Below are positions 7,119 through 16,074 of a stretch of 64,000 nt of DNA, piece after piece. This DNA comes from an uncultured Prevotella sp. (lineage in GTDB: Bacteria > Bacteroidota > Bacteroidia > Bacteroidales > Bacteroidaceae), in contig CADBVZ010000007.1 in NCBI GenBank assembly GCA_902798285.1, forward strand, positions 16,224 to 80,223, written 5' to 3'. The notes beneath the pieces were generated by a model. That model was not told the DNA's origin. It did not search any database and was given only the letters and a program-made list of their open reading frames with translations. Both the position numbers and the translations under genes were made by a program. The stretch's first letter is position 1. Each line of letters starts with the position of its first letter.

Positions 7119-9688
7119 ATCTTCTTTAAGTCTTTATCTGCACTCGAGTTGCCTACCATCAGTTCGTAGCGTCCTGGAACTACGCGCATGGTGTTGGTCT
7201 TAGCATCCCATCCTTCAAAGCTGCTGCGAGGAAGGTCGATAGTAACCATCTTCGACTCACCAGGGTTGAGGGAAACTTGGGTGTAAGCACGGAGCGACTT
7301 CAATGGTCCCTCTTTGTCTGCAGTATTACGGATGTAAACCTGAACGGTTTCCAGACCTTTCTGAGCGCCAGTGTTCTTGACGTTCACACGAACCTTATTA
7401 TTACTATACGAGGGCTTTCCTATCTCGAACTGGGAGTAGCTCAATCCATATCCGAAGGGGAAGAGGGCCTCGCCAGTGTAATAGCGATAGGTGCGATTCT
7501 TCATTGTGTAGTCGAGGAAATCAGGCAATTCGTCTGTGTTCTTATAGAAAGTAACGGGCAACTTACCGCTGGGATTATAGTCGCCAAAAAGCACTTCGGC
7601 CAAAGCAGTTCCACCCTGCTCTCCTCCATACCAAGCCTGGAGAATGGCATCGCACGTTTCAAGTTCAGGAGTAAGTGCCATAGCTGATCCGGAGCAATTC
7701 ACGAAAATGACCTTCTTGCCAGCTTTGTGGAGCATGGCGAGTGTCTCGCGCTGAGCCTTAGGCAGTTCGATGCTGGTACGATCGCCACCCTTAAAGCCTT
7801 CCTCGTTCACGCGCATCTCCTCACCCTCGAGTTTTGGAGAGATACCACCCACGAATACAACGGTCTCTGCATCGCCAATTTGAGCAAGCAATTCCTGATG
7901 AGTGGGAGCAACCTTGTGCTGTATATCGAAGCCGAGGAAAGCAAAATCGCTTACCTGTACATAGTCTATCTGGATACGATAGTGCTGTCCTGCCTTCACG
8001 ACCATCTCCTTTTGTGCTCCTTGGATACGGTTGCGAACATTCCAGATGTTGACGATGGTATCGCCATTGACGATGAGACGTACCTTGTCGTCCGCATTGA
8101 TGTTGAAGATAACGGTCTCATCCTTGGTGGGGATGAAAGTGGCATCAAGACGGGCAGAGAAGTTCTCGAGATTTATGCCTGGGGCAAAGACGGTGTTGCC
8201 TCCGTTACTCAGCATAATGGGAGCTGTGAAATCTACAGTAGCAGCTGGAGTGCCCTGCATCTCTGTATTATTATAATAGGTGGCCTGCATACCTTTACTA
8301 CCGAGGGGTGTCTTCAGGTCTGCGAAACGGCTTTCGAACACCTCGTTACGGGTGAGTCCACAACCATTGATAAACTTTGCTTGAGGAGCAATGGTCTGTA
8401 TACCTTCAAGAGCAGTAACGGTGCTGGTGGCGAAGCCTGAGTAATTACCCCACTGCATCACACTGTCGATGGCATTAGCTCCGAGAACGGCTATTTTTGC
8501 ATCCTTGGCTAACGGCAGGGCCTGATTCTTGTTCTGCAACAACACAATACTCTTACGGGCCATATCGAGTGCCAACTGTTTGTGGGCATCTGAGGCAACA
8601 ATATTCTCTGGGATCTTGGTCCAGGGATTCATGCTGTCATCATCGAAATCGCCCAATTCGAAGCGGGCAATGAGCAGACGACGAAGACTCTTGTCAAGGT
8701 CGGCCTCCTTGATATCCCCTCGACGAACAGCCTCTGGTAGAAGCTTGTATTCTGAGCCACACTCAACATCGGTTCCTGCCAATACGGCTTGGGCTGAGGC
8801 TTCTGCCTGATCCTTGGCTGTATTGTGCCAACGAGGCAAGAAATCGCGTATGGCTCCGCAATCGCTCGTTATCAGACCATCGAATCCCCACTCATCACGC
8901 AGGATCTGCTGCTCATAACGGGTCTGCGAGCAACAAGGCTGACCATCAATGCGCTGATAGGCACACATGATCTCTGCCACCTTACCCTCTTGAACCAAAG
9001 CCTTGAAAGCAGGTAGATAGGTCTCCCAGAGATCACGCTCGGGCAGGTTCTCGATATTAAACACATGACGATTCCACTCCGGACCACTATGAACGGCGAA
9101 GTGTTTGGCACAAGCCAACAGCTTTTTATAACCATCTCCCAACCACTGTCCTTCGTAGGTCATGCCTTGAAGGCCACGTACTACAGCCAGTCCCATCTTC
9201 GACGTGAGATAGGGATCCTCGCCATATGTTTCTTGACCACGTCCCCAACGGGGATCACGGAAAATATTGATATTGGGTGTCCAGAATGACAAACTCTGAT
9301 AACGTTTGATGTCTCCTGAGCGCTTGGCTTGCTGGGCTTTCACACGAGCCTCATCGCTTACAGCAGTAAACACCTTGTGCAACAAGGCATCATCCCACGA
9401 GGCAGCCATACCCATCGTGATAGGAAACACCGTGGCAAAACCATTACGCCCCACACCATGTAGAGCCTCGTTCCACCATTGGAACTGTGGAATACCCAAC
9501 CGCTCAATGGCCGGCGAGGTATCCATCATCAGACTTACCTTTTCTTCAAGAGTTAATCGACCTAACAAATCGTCAGCCCTCTGAGCGGGTGTAAGACTCG
9601 CATTCTGATAGGGCATCTGTTGTGCAACTGCAGAAATGTTGATTGTCAGCAGCATCAGGGCTGCCATTAGTTTAATTTTTGTTTTCAT
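7100..9688 (-). CDS. GH3 beta-xylosidase/beta-glucosidase with inserted PA14 domain
   Basis: An 862-residue secreted GH3 enzyme with a signal peptide (MKTKIKLMAALML, ending AVAQQ). It removes terminal beta-linked sugars. The N-terminal barrel has WWNEALHGVGR, DPRWGRGQETYGEDPYL and CAKHFAVHSGPE. The nucleophile Asp sits in GLITSDCGAI; the Asp-Cys-Gly form is common in beta-xylosidases, whereas glucosidases usually have Asp-Trp-Gly. A PA14 module lies at about residues 470-610 (GMQATYYNN, INADDKVRLIVNG). The fibronectin-like C-terminal domain includes YIRNTADKEGPLKSLRAY. Its 3' end overlaps the GH115 gene. Acting on xylo-oligosaccharides freed of glucuronic acid by the neighbour is a reasonable inference. 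Confidence 0.92.
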   Translation of the reverse strand: MKTKIKLMAALMLLTINISAVAQQMPYQNASLTPAQRADDLLGRLTLEEKVSLMMDTSPAIERLGIPQFQWWNEALHGVGRNGFATVFPITMGMAASWDDALLHKVFTAVSDEARVKAQQAKRSGDIKRYQSLSFWTPNINIFRDPRWGRGQETYGEDPYLTSKMGLAVVRGLQGMTYEGQWLGDGYKKLLACAKHFAVHSGPEWNRHVFNIENLPERDLWETYLPAFKALVQEGKVAEIMCAYQRIDGQPCCSQTRYEQQILRDEWGFDGLITSDCGAIRDFLPRWHNTAKDQAEASAQAVLAGTDVECGSEYKLLPEAVRRGDIKEADLDKSLRRLLIARFELGDFDDDSMNPWTKIPENIVASDAHKQLALDMARKSIVLLQNKNQALPLAKDAKIAVLGANAIDSVMQWGNYSGFATSTVTALEGIQTIAPQAKFINGCGLTRNEVFESRFADLKTPLGSKGMQATYYNNTEMQGTPAATVDFTAPIMLSNGGNTVFAPGINLENFSARLDATFIPTKDETVIFNINADDKVRLIVNGDTIVNIWNVRNRIQGAQKEMVVKAGQHYRIQIDYVQVSDFAFLGFDIQHKVAPTHQELLAQIGDAETVVFVGGISPKLEGEEMRVNEEGFKGGDRTSIELPKAQRETLAMLHKAGKKVIFVNCSGSAMALTPELETCDAILQAWYGGEQGGTALAEVLFGDYNPSGKLPVTFYKNTDELPDFLDYTMKNRTYRYYTGEALFPFGYGLSYSQFEIGKPSYSNNKVRVNVKNTGAQKGLETVQVYIRNTADKEGPLKSLRAYTQVSLNPGESKMVTIDLPRSSFEGWDAKTNTMRVVPGRYELMVGNSSADKDLKKIYCTLH

Positions 9689-9742
9689 TTTGTCTTAGTT
9701 TTATTTTTGACGTTAATTGGGATCAGCAGTTTATTCTGGGTA

Positions 9743-9773
9743 CAAAGATACAACTTTTTCTTCTCAAATCCAA
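9743..9773 (-). promoter_or_regulatory. Promoter of the GH3 gene
   Basis: Minus strand: TTG at 9771-9773, 20-nt spacer, TATCTTTG at 9743-9750, about 55 nt ahead of the start codon. Confidence 0.7.
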
Positions 9774-9868
9774 CCATTAAAAAATAGCATTATACCCTAT
9801 AAAACATTATTTAACTATTTTCCGTGCAAGATTTTGGATTCTGATGAGTTATAATAGTAAAAATGATT

Positions 9869-9876
9869 TATTTTTG
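9869..9876 (+). promoter_or_regulatory. -7 box of the serpin gene
   Basis: TATTTTTG at 9869-9876 fits TAnnTTTG; no clear TTG lies at the right distance. It supports the start at 9886, because the earlier in-frame ATG at 9844 would be upstream of the transcript. Confidence 0.45.
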
Positions 9877-9885
9877 CAGGTGATT

Positions 9886-11136
9886 ATGAAGAAGAGTATG
9901 ATATGGGTAACCATCGCCCTGATGATACCAACGATGGTGGCGTGTTCAAATAATGACGAGACGTCCGATGAACCGTTGTCGAACGAGGACAATGAGCTAA
10001 AGTACATCTCTCTCACTCGTGCTGAACAGGAACTGGTGGGCGAAAACAATGCGTTCGCCTTCAATCTGTTTCGTAAGGTGGCTGAAGAGCCCAAGAGCGC
10101 CATCGTGTCGCCCATCAGCATTACCTATGCCCTGGGCATGCTCAACAACGGGGCTTCTGGCGAGACACAAGCAGAGATTAATCGCGTGCTAGGCTTCGGA
10201 AATGCTGGCGCAGACGGGATCAATGCTTTCTGTCAGAAGATGCTCACCGAGGCACCTACGCTGGATAAACTGACGAAGGTGATGATAGCCAACACCGTTT
10301 ATATGAACAAAGGCTACCAGTTGAAGGCTGATTTCATCAGCAAAGCTAAGAGCTACTACGATGCTGAACCTGAGACACGCGACTTTGGCGATGGAAAGAC
10401 TCGCGATGTCATCAATAAGTGGGGTAGCGACCATACAGAGAAGATGATCGAGGAGGTGCTGACGGAAGACGACTTCGACCCCTCGGCCGTCAGTTATCTG
10501 CTGAATGCCATCTACTTCAAGGGTGCCTGGGCAGAGAAGTTCGATAAGAGCAACACGAAGGAGGAATCCTTCAAGGGCTATAGCGTGGAGAAGAAGGTTC
10601 CCATGATGCATCAGGAGCACGAGTTCAACTATACGGAGACGGATGATTGTCAGGCTCTCTGTCTGCCCTATGGTAATAATGCCTATCGCATGACCATCCT
10701 TCTGCCTAAGGAGGGCAAAACCATCAACGATTTGCTGAAGACATTGACCACCAGCACTTGGCAGAGATACCAACAGATGGGCAATGCCATAGTGGATGTG
10801 AAACTGCCCCGCTTTGAATCACAGTCGGATCTCGGACTGATTGGGATTATGTCAGAATTGGGTATGCCAAGGGCTTTTGATCCCTATCTGGCTGAGTTCC
10901 CCAACTTCTGTAATGTGCCAACCTATATCGGTTTGATGAAACAGGTGGCCAAAATCAAACTCAACGAAGAGGGCACAGAGGCTGCTGCCATCACTGTGAT
11001 AGGTCTGAAAAACGAATCCATGACGCCTTCGGAGCCCCAGCATGTGAAGTTCTTCGCCACCCGTCCGTTCCTCTATGTCATCAGCGAGCAATCCACAGGC
11101 GCCATCTTCTTCATCGGCCAGTTCATGGGCGATTAG
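9886..11136 (+). CDS. Serpin-family protease inhibitor, lipoprotein
   Basis: A 416-residue serpin with a lipoprotein signal peptide (MKKSMIWVTIALM, lipobox ending VAC). Serpins trap serine or cysteine proteases in a covalent complex. Hallmarks are NAFAFNLFRKV, SPISITYALGMLNNGA, the breach/shutter segment LLNAIYFKGAWAEKF, the hinge NEEGTEAAAIT, and the C-terminal FFATRPFLYVI and GAIFFIGQFM. The Ala-rich hinge indicates an inhibitory type. Counting from the hinge puts the scissile bond near Glu-Ser (KNES), give or take a residue. The Cys anchor suggests attachment to the outer membrane. It sits between polysaccharide-degrading genes and may shield the surface machinery from host or competitor proteases (inference). 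Confidence 0.92.
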   Translation: MKKSMIWVTIALMIPTMVACSNNDETSDEPLSNEDNELKYISLTRAEQELVGENNAFAFNLFRKVAEEPKSAIVSPISITYALGMLNNGASGETQAEINRVLGFGNAGADGINAFCQKMLTEAPTLDKLTKVMIANTVYMNKGYQLKADFISKAKSYYDAEPETRDFGDGKTRDVINKWGSDHTEKMIEEVLTEDDFDPSAVSYLLNAIYFKGAWAEKFDKSNTKEESFKGYSVEKKVPMMHQEHEFNYTETDDCQALCLPYGNNAYRMTILLPKEGKTINDLLKTLTTSTWQRYQQMGNAIVDVKLPRFESQSDLGLIGIMSELGMPRAFDPYLAEFPNFCNVPTYIGLMKQVAKIKLNEEGTEAAAITVIGLKNESMTPSEPQHVKFFATRPFLYVISEQSTGAIFFIGQFMGD

Positions 11137-11185
11137 TATCGTCCCAATGATCTGGCATCTGTAGTGATGAGGATTCGACCCGTGA

Positions 11186-12916
11186 TTATTTAATCATGAA
11201 CTTTTTCCCTTGACGGATGTAGATGCCACGACTGAGAGGAGCGTTGACACGACGGCCTTGGAGATCGTAAATGGCATCTTCGTCGGTTTGCTTGTGGAAT
11301 TTAACACTCTCAATACCTGTAACTGGATCGGTGCAATAGCCCCAGATGGTAACACCATTGCGGTTAACGGCAGTAAAGGCCATCACACGATCGGTGGTGG
11401 GTTCGAGGGTCTGGTAAACCATCACGCCCTCATAGGCATAACTCGACGATTCAAGTTTGATGGAAATATAGCTGGTTCCCTCAGTGATGCTCCAAGTGCC
11501 CGTGGTAGAACCAGTAATAGTGCCATCGGCATTGACTTCGATACTGACAGGTTTGGCAAGCTCTTTCTTACTATGGTCGAGATTGAAATCGTGGATGAGC
11601 AACTTATAAGAGCCGGGAATCTGCGAAGTAGGAACCTGCTGTGTTGAGGTAATATCAGCACTCTTCACCTGGTCGCCAGTATATTCGAAGGGAGCAGCCA
11701 CGAGCCAGCCATCCTTGTTCTGGAACACTTGATGGACGCGTACCTCATGGGCCTCGTCGCGGTTCTGAAAACGGGTATGATAAACTAGATAAGTGCGCCC
11801 GTCCTCAGCGGCAATGATAGAGTTGTGGCCTTGCGAGCGCTCACTCCAGTTGCCCACAACCTGATTGCCCCAGTCGCTATAGGCTCCAAAGATGTTCACA
11901 CCACGCTTATCGTTGGAGGATGACCCGTAGTTCAACTTATAGCTTTGGAAGATGGCATTTGTATTGCGCACGTCTACATAAGGTCCATCGGGCTTCTCAG
12001 AACGGAAAACACGCATCTGATAGCCACCAGCCGCCTCCAAGCCACCATAGGTGACGAAGAGAAAATACCAACCACCAATATACTCTATATAAGAAGCCTC
12101 ACCCGAGACATAGTAGCCACCTGCAATCTTCTTGCCAAAATAAGGATCGATGGTAATACCATTGCCCGAGCCCGTGAGCTCGTAGTTAACATCGTAGTCG
12201 CGCAGGCCAGTATTCTCATCGAGTTCGAGCATCCAGATGCCTCCGCTCCACGAGCCATAAGACATCCAAAGCTTACCCTCCTCGTCGTAGAACACGCAAG
12301 GGTCGATGTTGTTAGGCCATCGCTCACCCCAGTTGCCACTACCACTGGTCGCCATCTTATAGCGCTCGGGCAGTGAGCCCTGAGCGCCCAGCACCACTTC
12401 GAGATCGGTATCCTTATAGGAAGTGCCGTCATGGAAGCCACTGATAACCACAGGTGCCTGATAGGTATAAGGTCCCTCTATGTTATCAGCCGTCAATAGC
12501 ACGATGCTAGAATACCATTTATCGCCATTCACACTCATATACATGCACCACTTTTTCATGGCTTTGTTGTAGATAACATCAGGTGCCCAAAGATTTCCTG
12601 AGATATCATAGCTGGTGCTTCCACGTTTCGACCACGACTCGGCATTGAATGCAAAATCATACTCCACCCCACCCTTCTTTACTTTTTTGACAGCAGGCGA
12701 AGAGAAGGCTGTGGTGCTGACGACAGGATTGACTGTCGACCAACTCATCAAATCGGTAGTCTTGGCTACAGCTCGATGAGAACCGAAAATATAATAGGTA
12801 CTAGAGGTGGGCTCCCACACGATACTAGGATCATGAACGCTCACGCGCTTGAGTTCATAGGCTGAAGCACTCGCTGTGATAAGTGCTGCTATCAGGAAGA
12901 ATAGGGTTCTTTTCAT
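11186..12916 (-). CDS. GH43 arabinan endo-hydrolase-like enzyme with C-terminal domain
   Basis: A 576-residue secreted protein. The start at 12916 gives a signal peptide (MKRTLFFLIAALI, end SAYA) just after the promoter; the upstream extension reads through that promoter. The five-bladed propeller holds the GH43 triad: base Asp in VSVHDPSIV, Asp in NNIDPCVFYDEEG, and acid Glu in SGEASYIEYIGG. LWAPDV is also present. A further beta domain (about residues 440-540, RVHQVFQNKDGWLVAAPFEY) resembles the C-terminal module of larger arabinanases. The last 30 residues (IYDLQGRRV, GIYIRQGKK) are a Prevotella-type secretion tail. Likely role: endo-attack on alpha-1,5-arabinan. It has its own promoter although it follows the other GH43 gene. 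Confidence 0.85.
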   Translation of the reverse strand: MKRTLFFLIAALITASASAYELKRVSVHDPSIVWEPTSSTYYIFGSHRAVAKTTDLMSWSTVNPVVSTTAFSSPAVKKVKKGGVEYDFAFNAESWSKRGSTSYDISGNLWAPDVIYNKAMKKWCMYMSVNGDKWYSSIVLLTADNIEGPYTYQAPVVISGFHDGTSYKDTDLEVVLGAQGSLPERYKMATSGSGNWGERWPNNIDPCVFYDEEGKLWMSYGSWSGGIWMLELDENTGLRDYDVNYELTGSGNGITIDPYFGKKIAGGYYVSGEASYIEYIGGWYFLFVTYGGLEAAGGYQMRVFRSEKPDGPYVDVRNTNAIFQSYKLNYGSSSNDKRGVNIFGAYSDWGNQVVGNWSERSQGHNSIIAAEDGRTYLVYHTRFQNRDEAHEVRVHQVFQNKDGWLVAAPFEYTGDQVKSADITSTQQVPTSQIPGSYKLLIHDFNLDHSKKELAKPVSIEVNADGTITGSTTGTWSITEGTSYISIKLESSSYAYEGVMVYQTLEPTTDRVMAFTAVNRNGVTIWGYCTDPVTGIESVKFHKQTDEDAIYDLQGRRVNAPLSRGIYIRQGKKFMIK

Positions 12917-12949
12917 TGCGTAGTTTGTTCTATAAGATGTCTTTGGGTG

Positions 12950-12980
12950 CAAATATACAATTATTTTTCTTATTCTACAA
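12950..12980 (-). promoter_or_regulatory. Promoter of the 576-residue GH43 gene
   Basis: Minus strand: TTG at 12978-12980, 20-nt spacer, TATATTTG at 12950-12957. It overlaps the end of the upstream GH43 reading frame. Confidence 0.7.
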
Positions 12981-14025
12981 GTTTTGGCCACTCATCTTTT
13001 GTCCAGTTGATGGGACGCTGAATGAGTACAGAAGCACCATTAAGGGGTACACTATAACCATGACAGATAAAGATGTCCTCGCCATTGAAAGTATAAGCAG
13101 CACAATGACCGGCTGCTTCGAAAGCCTTTTTATCGCCCTCAATAAAGATCATACCACCACCATCGCGCATGTCGCATCCTTCTGGATCGAGATAAGGTCC
13201 CTCAACACTACGGCTACGACCTACAGCCACTCGATAGTTGCTCTTAGAGCCTTGACAACAATAGTCCCAAGAAACGAAAAGATAATACCAGCCTGCATGT
13301 TTGAAGATAAACGGAGCTTCGATCGCATTCGGTCCAGCGAAGTCGGACGTGGGATTCTTGGGGGGATTGGGATTCACCGAGAGTGTTTTCTTACCATCGG
13401 GATCACCAAGGTTATAACGTCGTGCAATGGTTCGTGGCTTCTCTCCAACAACCACATGCATAGTGGTGTCGAGGCGAATAAGTTGGATGCCATCCCAGAA
13501 GGAACCCCATACGAGCCAAGGTTGGTCGTTGTCGTCGATCACAAAATTAGGATCGATGGCATTCCAGTTGTCGCGCCCTTCGCGGGAGGTGACGATGCAG
13601 CCCTCATCATTCCATATAGTAGAGGTTGAAAGGTGAGAGGTAGAGAGCAGACCGATGGTTGAACCGTTGCGCCCAAAAGTAGAACAGCTATAGGCGAGCC
13701 ACCAGCGACCATGCCACTTAATGACATCGGGTGCCCAGACGTGATGTGTGAAGCCAGGAACGGAGTCGTGGGTCCACTGAGGAATAACACTCATGACGGG
13801 CTGAGGGAGTACCTTCCAGTTAGTCCGATCAGTAGAGGTCATGTGTTGAATGCCCATGCCCGTGGCAAAGATGTGCCAGGTGCTGTCTTCAAAAGCCATC
13901 ACTGGATCGTGAACCATTGGCGTATCGGTAATAAACGGCTCTGCTGGAAAATGACGACGCTGGGCTGTGGCTGAAACAGACACAATAAAGGCCAACAGCG
14001 ACCACAAAAATGTTTTCGCTTTCAT
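12970..14025 (-). CDS. GH43 arabinanase-type enzyme
   Basis: A 351-residue secreted single-domain GH43 protein with a signal peptide (MKAKTFLWSLLAFIVSVSATAQ). The triad is visible: Asp in PMVHDPVMAFEDS, Asp in WNAIDPNFVIDD, and Glu in NAIEAPFIFKHAGWYYLFVS. HHVWAPDV and LVWGSFWDGIQL are typical of the alpha-1,5-L-arabinanase branch. No extra module or secretion tail is present. It follows the SusC-SusD-surface protein genes on the same strand, separated by a possible terminator, and completes an arabinan-type utilisation locus. Exo versus endo action cannot be judged from sequence. Confidence 0.88.
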   Translation of the reverse strand: MKAKTFLWSLLAFIVSVSATAQRRHFPAEPFITDTPMVHDPVMAFEDSTWHIFATGMGIQHMTSTDRTNWKVLPQPVMSVIPQWTHDSVPGFTHHVWAPDVIKWHGRWWLAYSCSTFGRNGSTIGLLSTSHLSTSTIWNDEGCIVTSREGRDNWNAIDPNFVIDDNDQPWLVWGSFWDGIQLIRLDTTMHVVVGEKPRTIARRYNLGDPDGKKTLSVNPNPPKNPTSDFAGPNAIEAPFIFKHAGWYYLFVSWDYCCQGSKSNYRVAVGRSRSVEGPYLDPEGCDMRDGGGMIFIEGDKKAFEAAGHCAAYTFNGEDIFICHGYSVPLNGASVLIQRPINWTKDEWPKLVE

Positions 14026-14044
14026 TGAATAAGTTTTTAAAGCG

Positions 14045-14077
14045 AAAGGGGACGGGCTTCGAACAGTCCGCCCCCTT
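14045..14077 (-). terminator. GC-rich stem-loop after the surface lipoprotein gene
   Basis: AAGGGGACGG and the complementary CCGCCCCCTT side form an imperfect stem of about ten pairs. On the minus strand it is followed by a short T/A-rich stretch. It may reduce read-through from the SusCD genes into the GH43 pair. Confidence 0.45.
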
Positions 14078-14121
14078 CTCAGATTACTTACTAATTAATT
14101 AACTATAGTAAAAACGTAGTT

Positions 14122-16038
14122 TTACTCAAAGATAAGATGGCTGCCATCGACCGTTAAGCGGAAGAAAAGATCCTCGCCGTCAACGGGGCTGATGCCGATA
14201 TAGTCCTGTTTATAGGTCTTACCGTCGTTGCCAATCATGATACACTTCACATCGGCCGAGCTACCATTATTGGTGACTGATACGTAGCACATAGCCTCGT
14301 CCATAGCCTTGAGCCATGCAGCCCAGTCGCTCTGGCCACCACTCGGTTTGCAAGCGCCGTAGCTGTCGCCCCAACCATAGTTGTCGGCACGTACCACAGC
14401 ATACTCGGTATTGTCTTCACGGGTGAGTACCACCACGAAGTTATTCCAGTTGTTCTGCAGGTTGGTGAAGTTCTTGATGCGGGTGGTCACGCTCTGACCC
14501 AGAGGCACACGAAGCATCTGTGAATGAGCTCCCCAGAATGCCGTAGAATTATCCTCGGCACCAATCACGTCGTCGAACTCGATGTGACTACCATCGACTG
14601 TGAGGTTGAAGTAGCAGTTGTTTGGATCGACGTTGTTGATGCCAGTATAGTTCTGGATATAGGTATTACCATCGTTGCCAATCATGACACACTGGATATC
14701 GGCAGTGCCGTCGCCATTATTCGTCACGGCCACAGTCACCTTAGCTCCGTCCATAGCCTTGAGCCATGCCCCCCAGTCGCTCTGACCGCCACTCGGTGTG
14801 CAGGCAGCATAGCCGTCGCCCCAGCCATAGTTGTCGGCACGTACCACGGCGTACTCCTTGCTACCATCCGAAGAGCACAGAACCACAACGAAGTTGTTCC
14901 AGTTATTCTGACCATTTGTATAGTTGGTGAAGCTAGTGACAAACGACTCTTTCGGTCCAACTTTGAAGTTCTCAGAGTGAGCACCCCAGAACGCTGTAGA
15001 ATTATCAGTGTTACCAATGCTGGTATAGAGTTTGTCAACCACGTCGAAAGAGGCCATAGCCATCACAGACTTACTGATAACCTCGCCCTTATACGACTTG
15101 TTATAGGCAGCCATGAGTGTCTTAGTGCCGAGACTGTTCATATCGGGAACAGCCTGGAATGAGAGTTCGCTGGCAGGAACATCCTTTGTGACACCCTGCT
15201 CGAACTGGATAGTAGCTGTCACGTTGGCAAACGCCTCAGCAAGTTCAGTACCTAACTTAACTTTCTTGGGCACACCGTTAAGCGTCATCGACAGTGGCAG
15301 TTTGTCCTCCTTAGAGGTGTAGCCTCCGATAGGCTCGATGGTAGAGCCAAGGAAATCGATGTAAGAACCCTCGGGTACGAGGAAGCAACGAATAGGACTA
15401 TTGCTGCCATCACCATTAAGAGCTGCCAAAGGAGATGACTGGTTGTAGGTTTTCGTCACCTTACCATTGGTCATCGTCACAATCATACCACCCTGAGTAC
15501 GATCGACGGTGAGTGTTACCTTGCCGCCGAGATTGCCTACACCAGGATCAGTATCGGTTTCGAAAGTGAGAGTACTCGAAGCCAGGCTGCGGTCAATATA
15601 GTCACCCCACTCAGAGTTACCACTAGGCTGATAGTCATATCGGATAGCTCCATACTCCTTGTAATTGCCAGCACCACGATCCTCATCGTTGGTAATGATC
15701 AGTGCAAAGTTCTTATACGTGTTAGAGGCATTGGGATTGATGTTCAGGTTGAACTGGGTAATCCACTTCTCACCATCAGGAACCTGATAATACTTTGAGA
15801 ATACTGCCCACCAGCCAGTGGTGAAGTCGGTAGCGCCAACGGTATATACATCCTCATGCATACCTTCGATTTCCTCCTCACCCTTGCCCTTATTGGCTTC
15901 ATTAATGGAGTCAACCTTGGCGGAGATCCAGTCGGGAGCGTCAACACTATAGAGGTCGCCGCCCTCACAGCTCGTCAGAGCCAGCAGACCTAATGCTACC
16001 GAACAAAAGACGGATGCTATTTTATTGAGATATTTCAT
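14122..16038 (-). CDS. Surface glycan-binding-type lipoprotein with triplicated domain
   Basis: A 638-residue lipoprotein (signal to Cys24, ALTSC) in the SusE/SusF position after SusD. Two C-terminal domains at about residues 342-491 and 492-638 are close copies (DNSTAFWGAHS, NNWNNFVVVL, EYAVVRADNYGWGD, GGQSDWGAWLKAMD, MIGNDG, LTVDGSH). A diverged third copy lies at about 60-230 (GWWAVFSKYYQVPDGE, NFALIITNDED, YGAIRYD, EGSYIDF). An Ig-like domain at about 235-340 (PLSMTLNGVPKKVKLG) separates them. I do not recognise the repeated domain. Its aromatic residues and position suggest a carbohydrate-binding beta-sandwich at the cell surface, which is inference. It is cotranscribed with SusD after a 36-nt gap. 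Confidence 0.8.
   Translation of the reverse strand: MKYLNKIASVFCSVALGLLALTSCEGGDLYSVDAPDWISAKVDSINEANKGKGEEEIEGMHEDVYTVGATDFTTGWWAVFSKYYQVPDGEKWITQFNLNINPNASNTYKNFALIITNDEDRGAGNYKEYGAIRYDYQPSGNSEWGDYIDRSLASSTLTFETDTDPGVGNLGGKVTLTVDRTQGGMIVTMTNGKVTKTYNQSSPLAALNGDGSNSPIRCFLVPEGSYIDFLGSTIEPIGGYTSKEDKLPLSMTLNGVPKKVKLGTELAEAFANVTATIQFEQGVTKDVPASELSFQAVPDMNSLGTKTLMAAYNKSYKGEVISKSVMAMASFDVVDKLYTSIGNTDNSTAFWGAHSENFKVGPKESFVTSFTNYTNGQNNWNNFVVVLCSSDGSKEYAVVRADNYGWGDGYAACTPSGGQSDWGAWLKAMDGAKVTVAVTNNGDGTADIQCVMIGNDGNTYIQNYTGINNVDPNNCYFNLTVDGSHIEFDDVIGAEDNSTAFWGAHSQMLRVPLGQSVTTRIKNFTNLQNNWNNFVVVLTREDNTEYAVVRADNYGWGDSYGACKPSGGQSDWAAWLKAMDEAMCYVSVTNNGSSADVKCIMIGNDGKTYKQDYIGISPVDGEDLFFRLTVDGSHLIFE
14125..15015 (-). 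repeat. Tandem duplicated domain-coding segments (~445 nt each)
   Basis: The segments 14566-15015 and 14125-14565 encode the two close domain copies of the surface lipoprotein and are visibly similar at DNA level around the conserved motifs. Confidence 0.75.
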
Positions 16039-16074
16039 AACCTTATTCTTTTTTACAATTATACTTTTTTACCT

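Noticed and set aside
9844-9885. Earlier in-frame start for the serpin
   Set aside because: It lies upstream of the likely -7 box, and the shorter form has a proper lipoprotein signal.
14125-15015. Possible assembly duplication of a domain in the surface lipoprotein
   Set aside because: The two copies differ at many residues and a third, older copy is present, so this is a real, diverged duplication.
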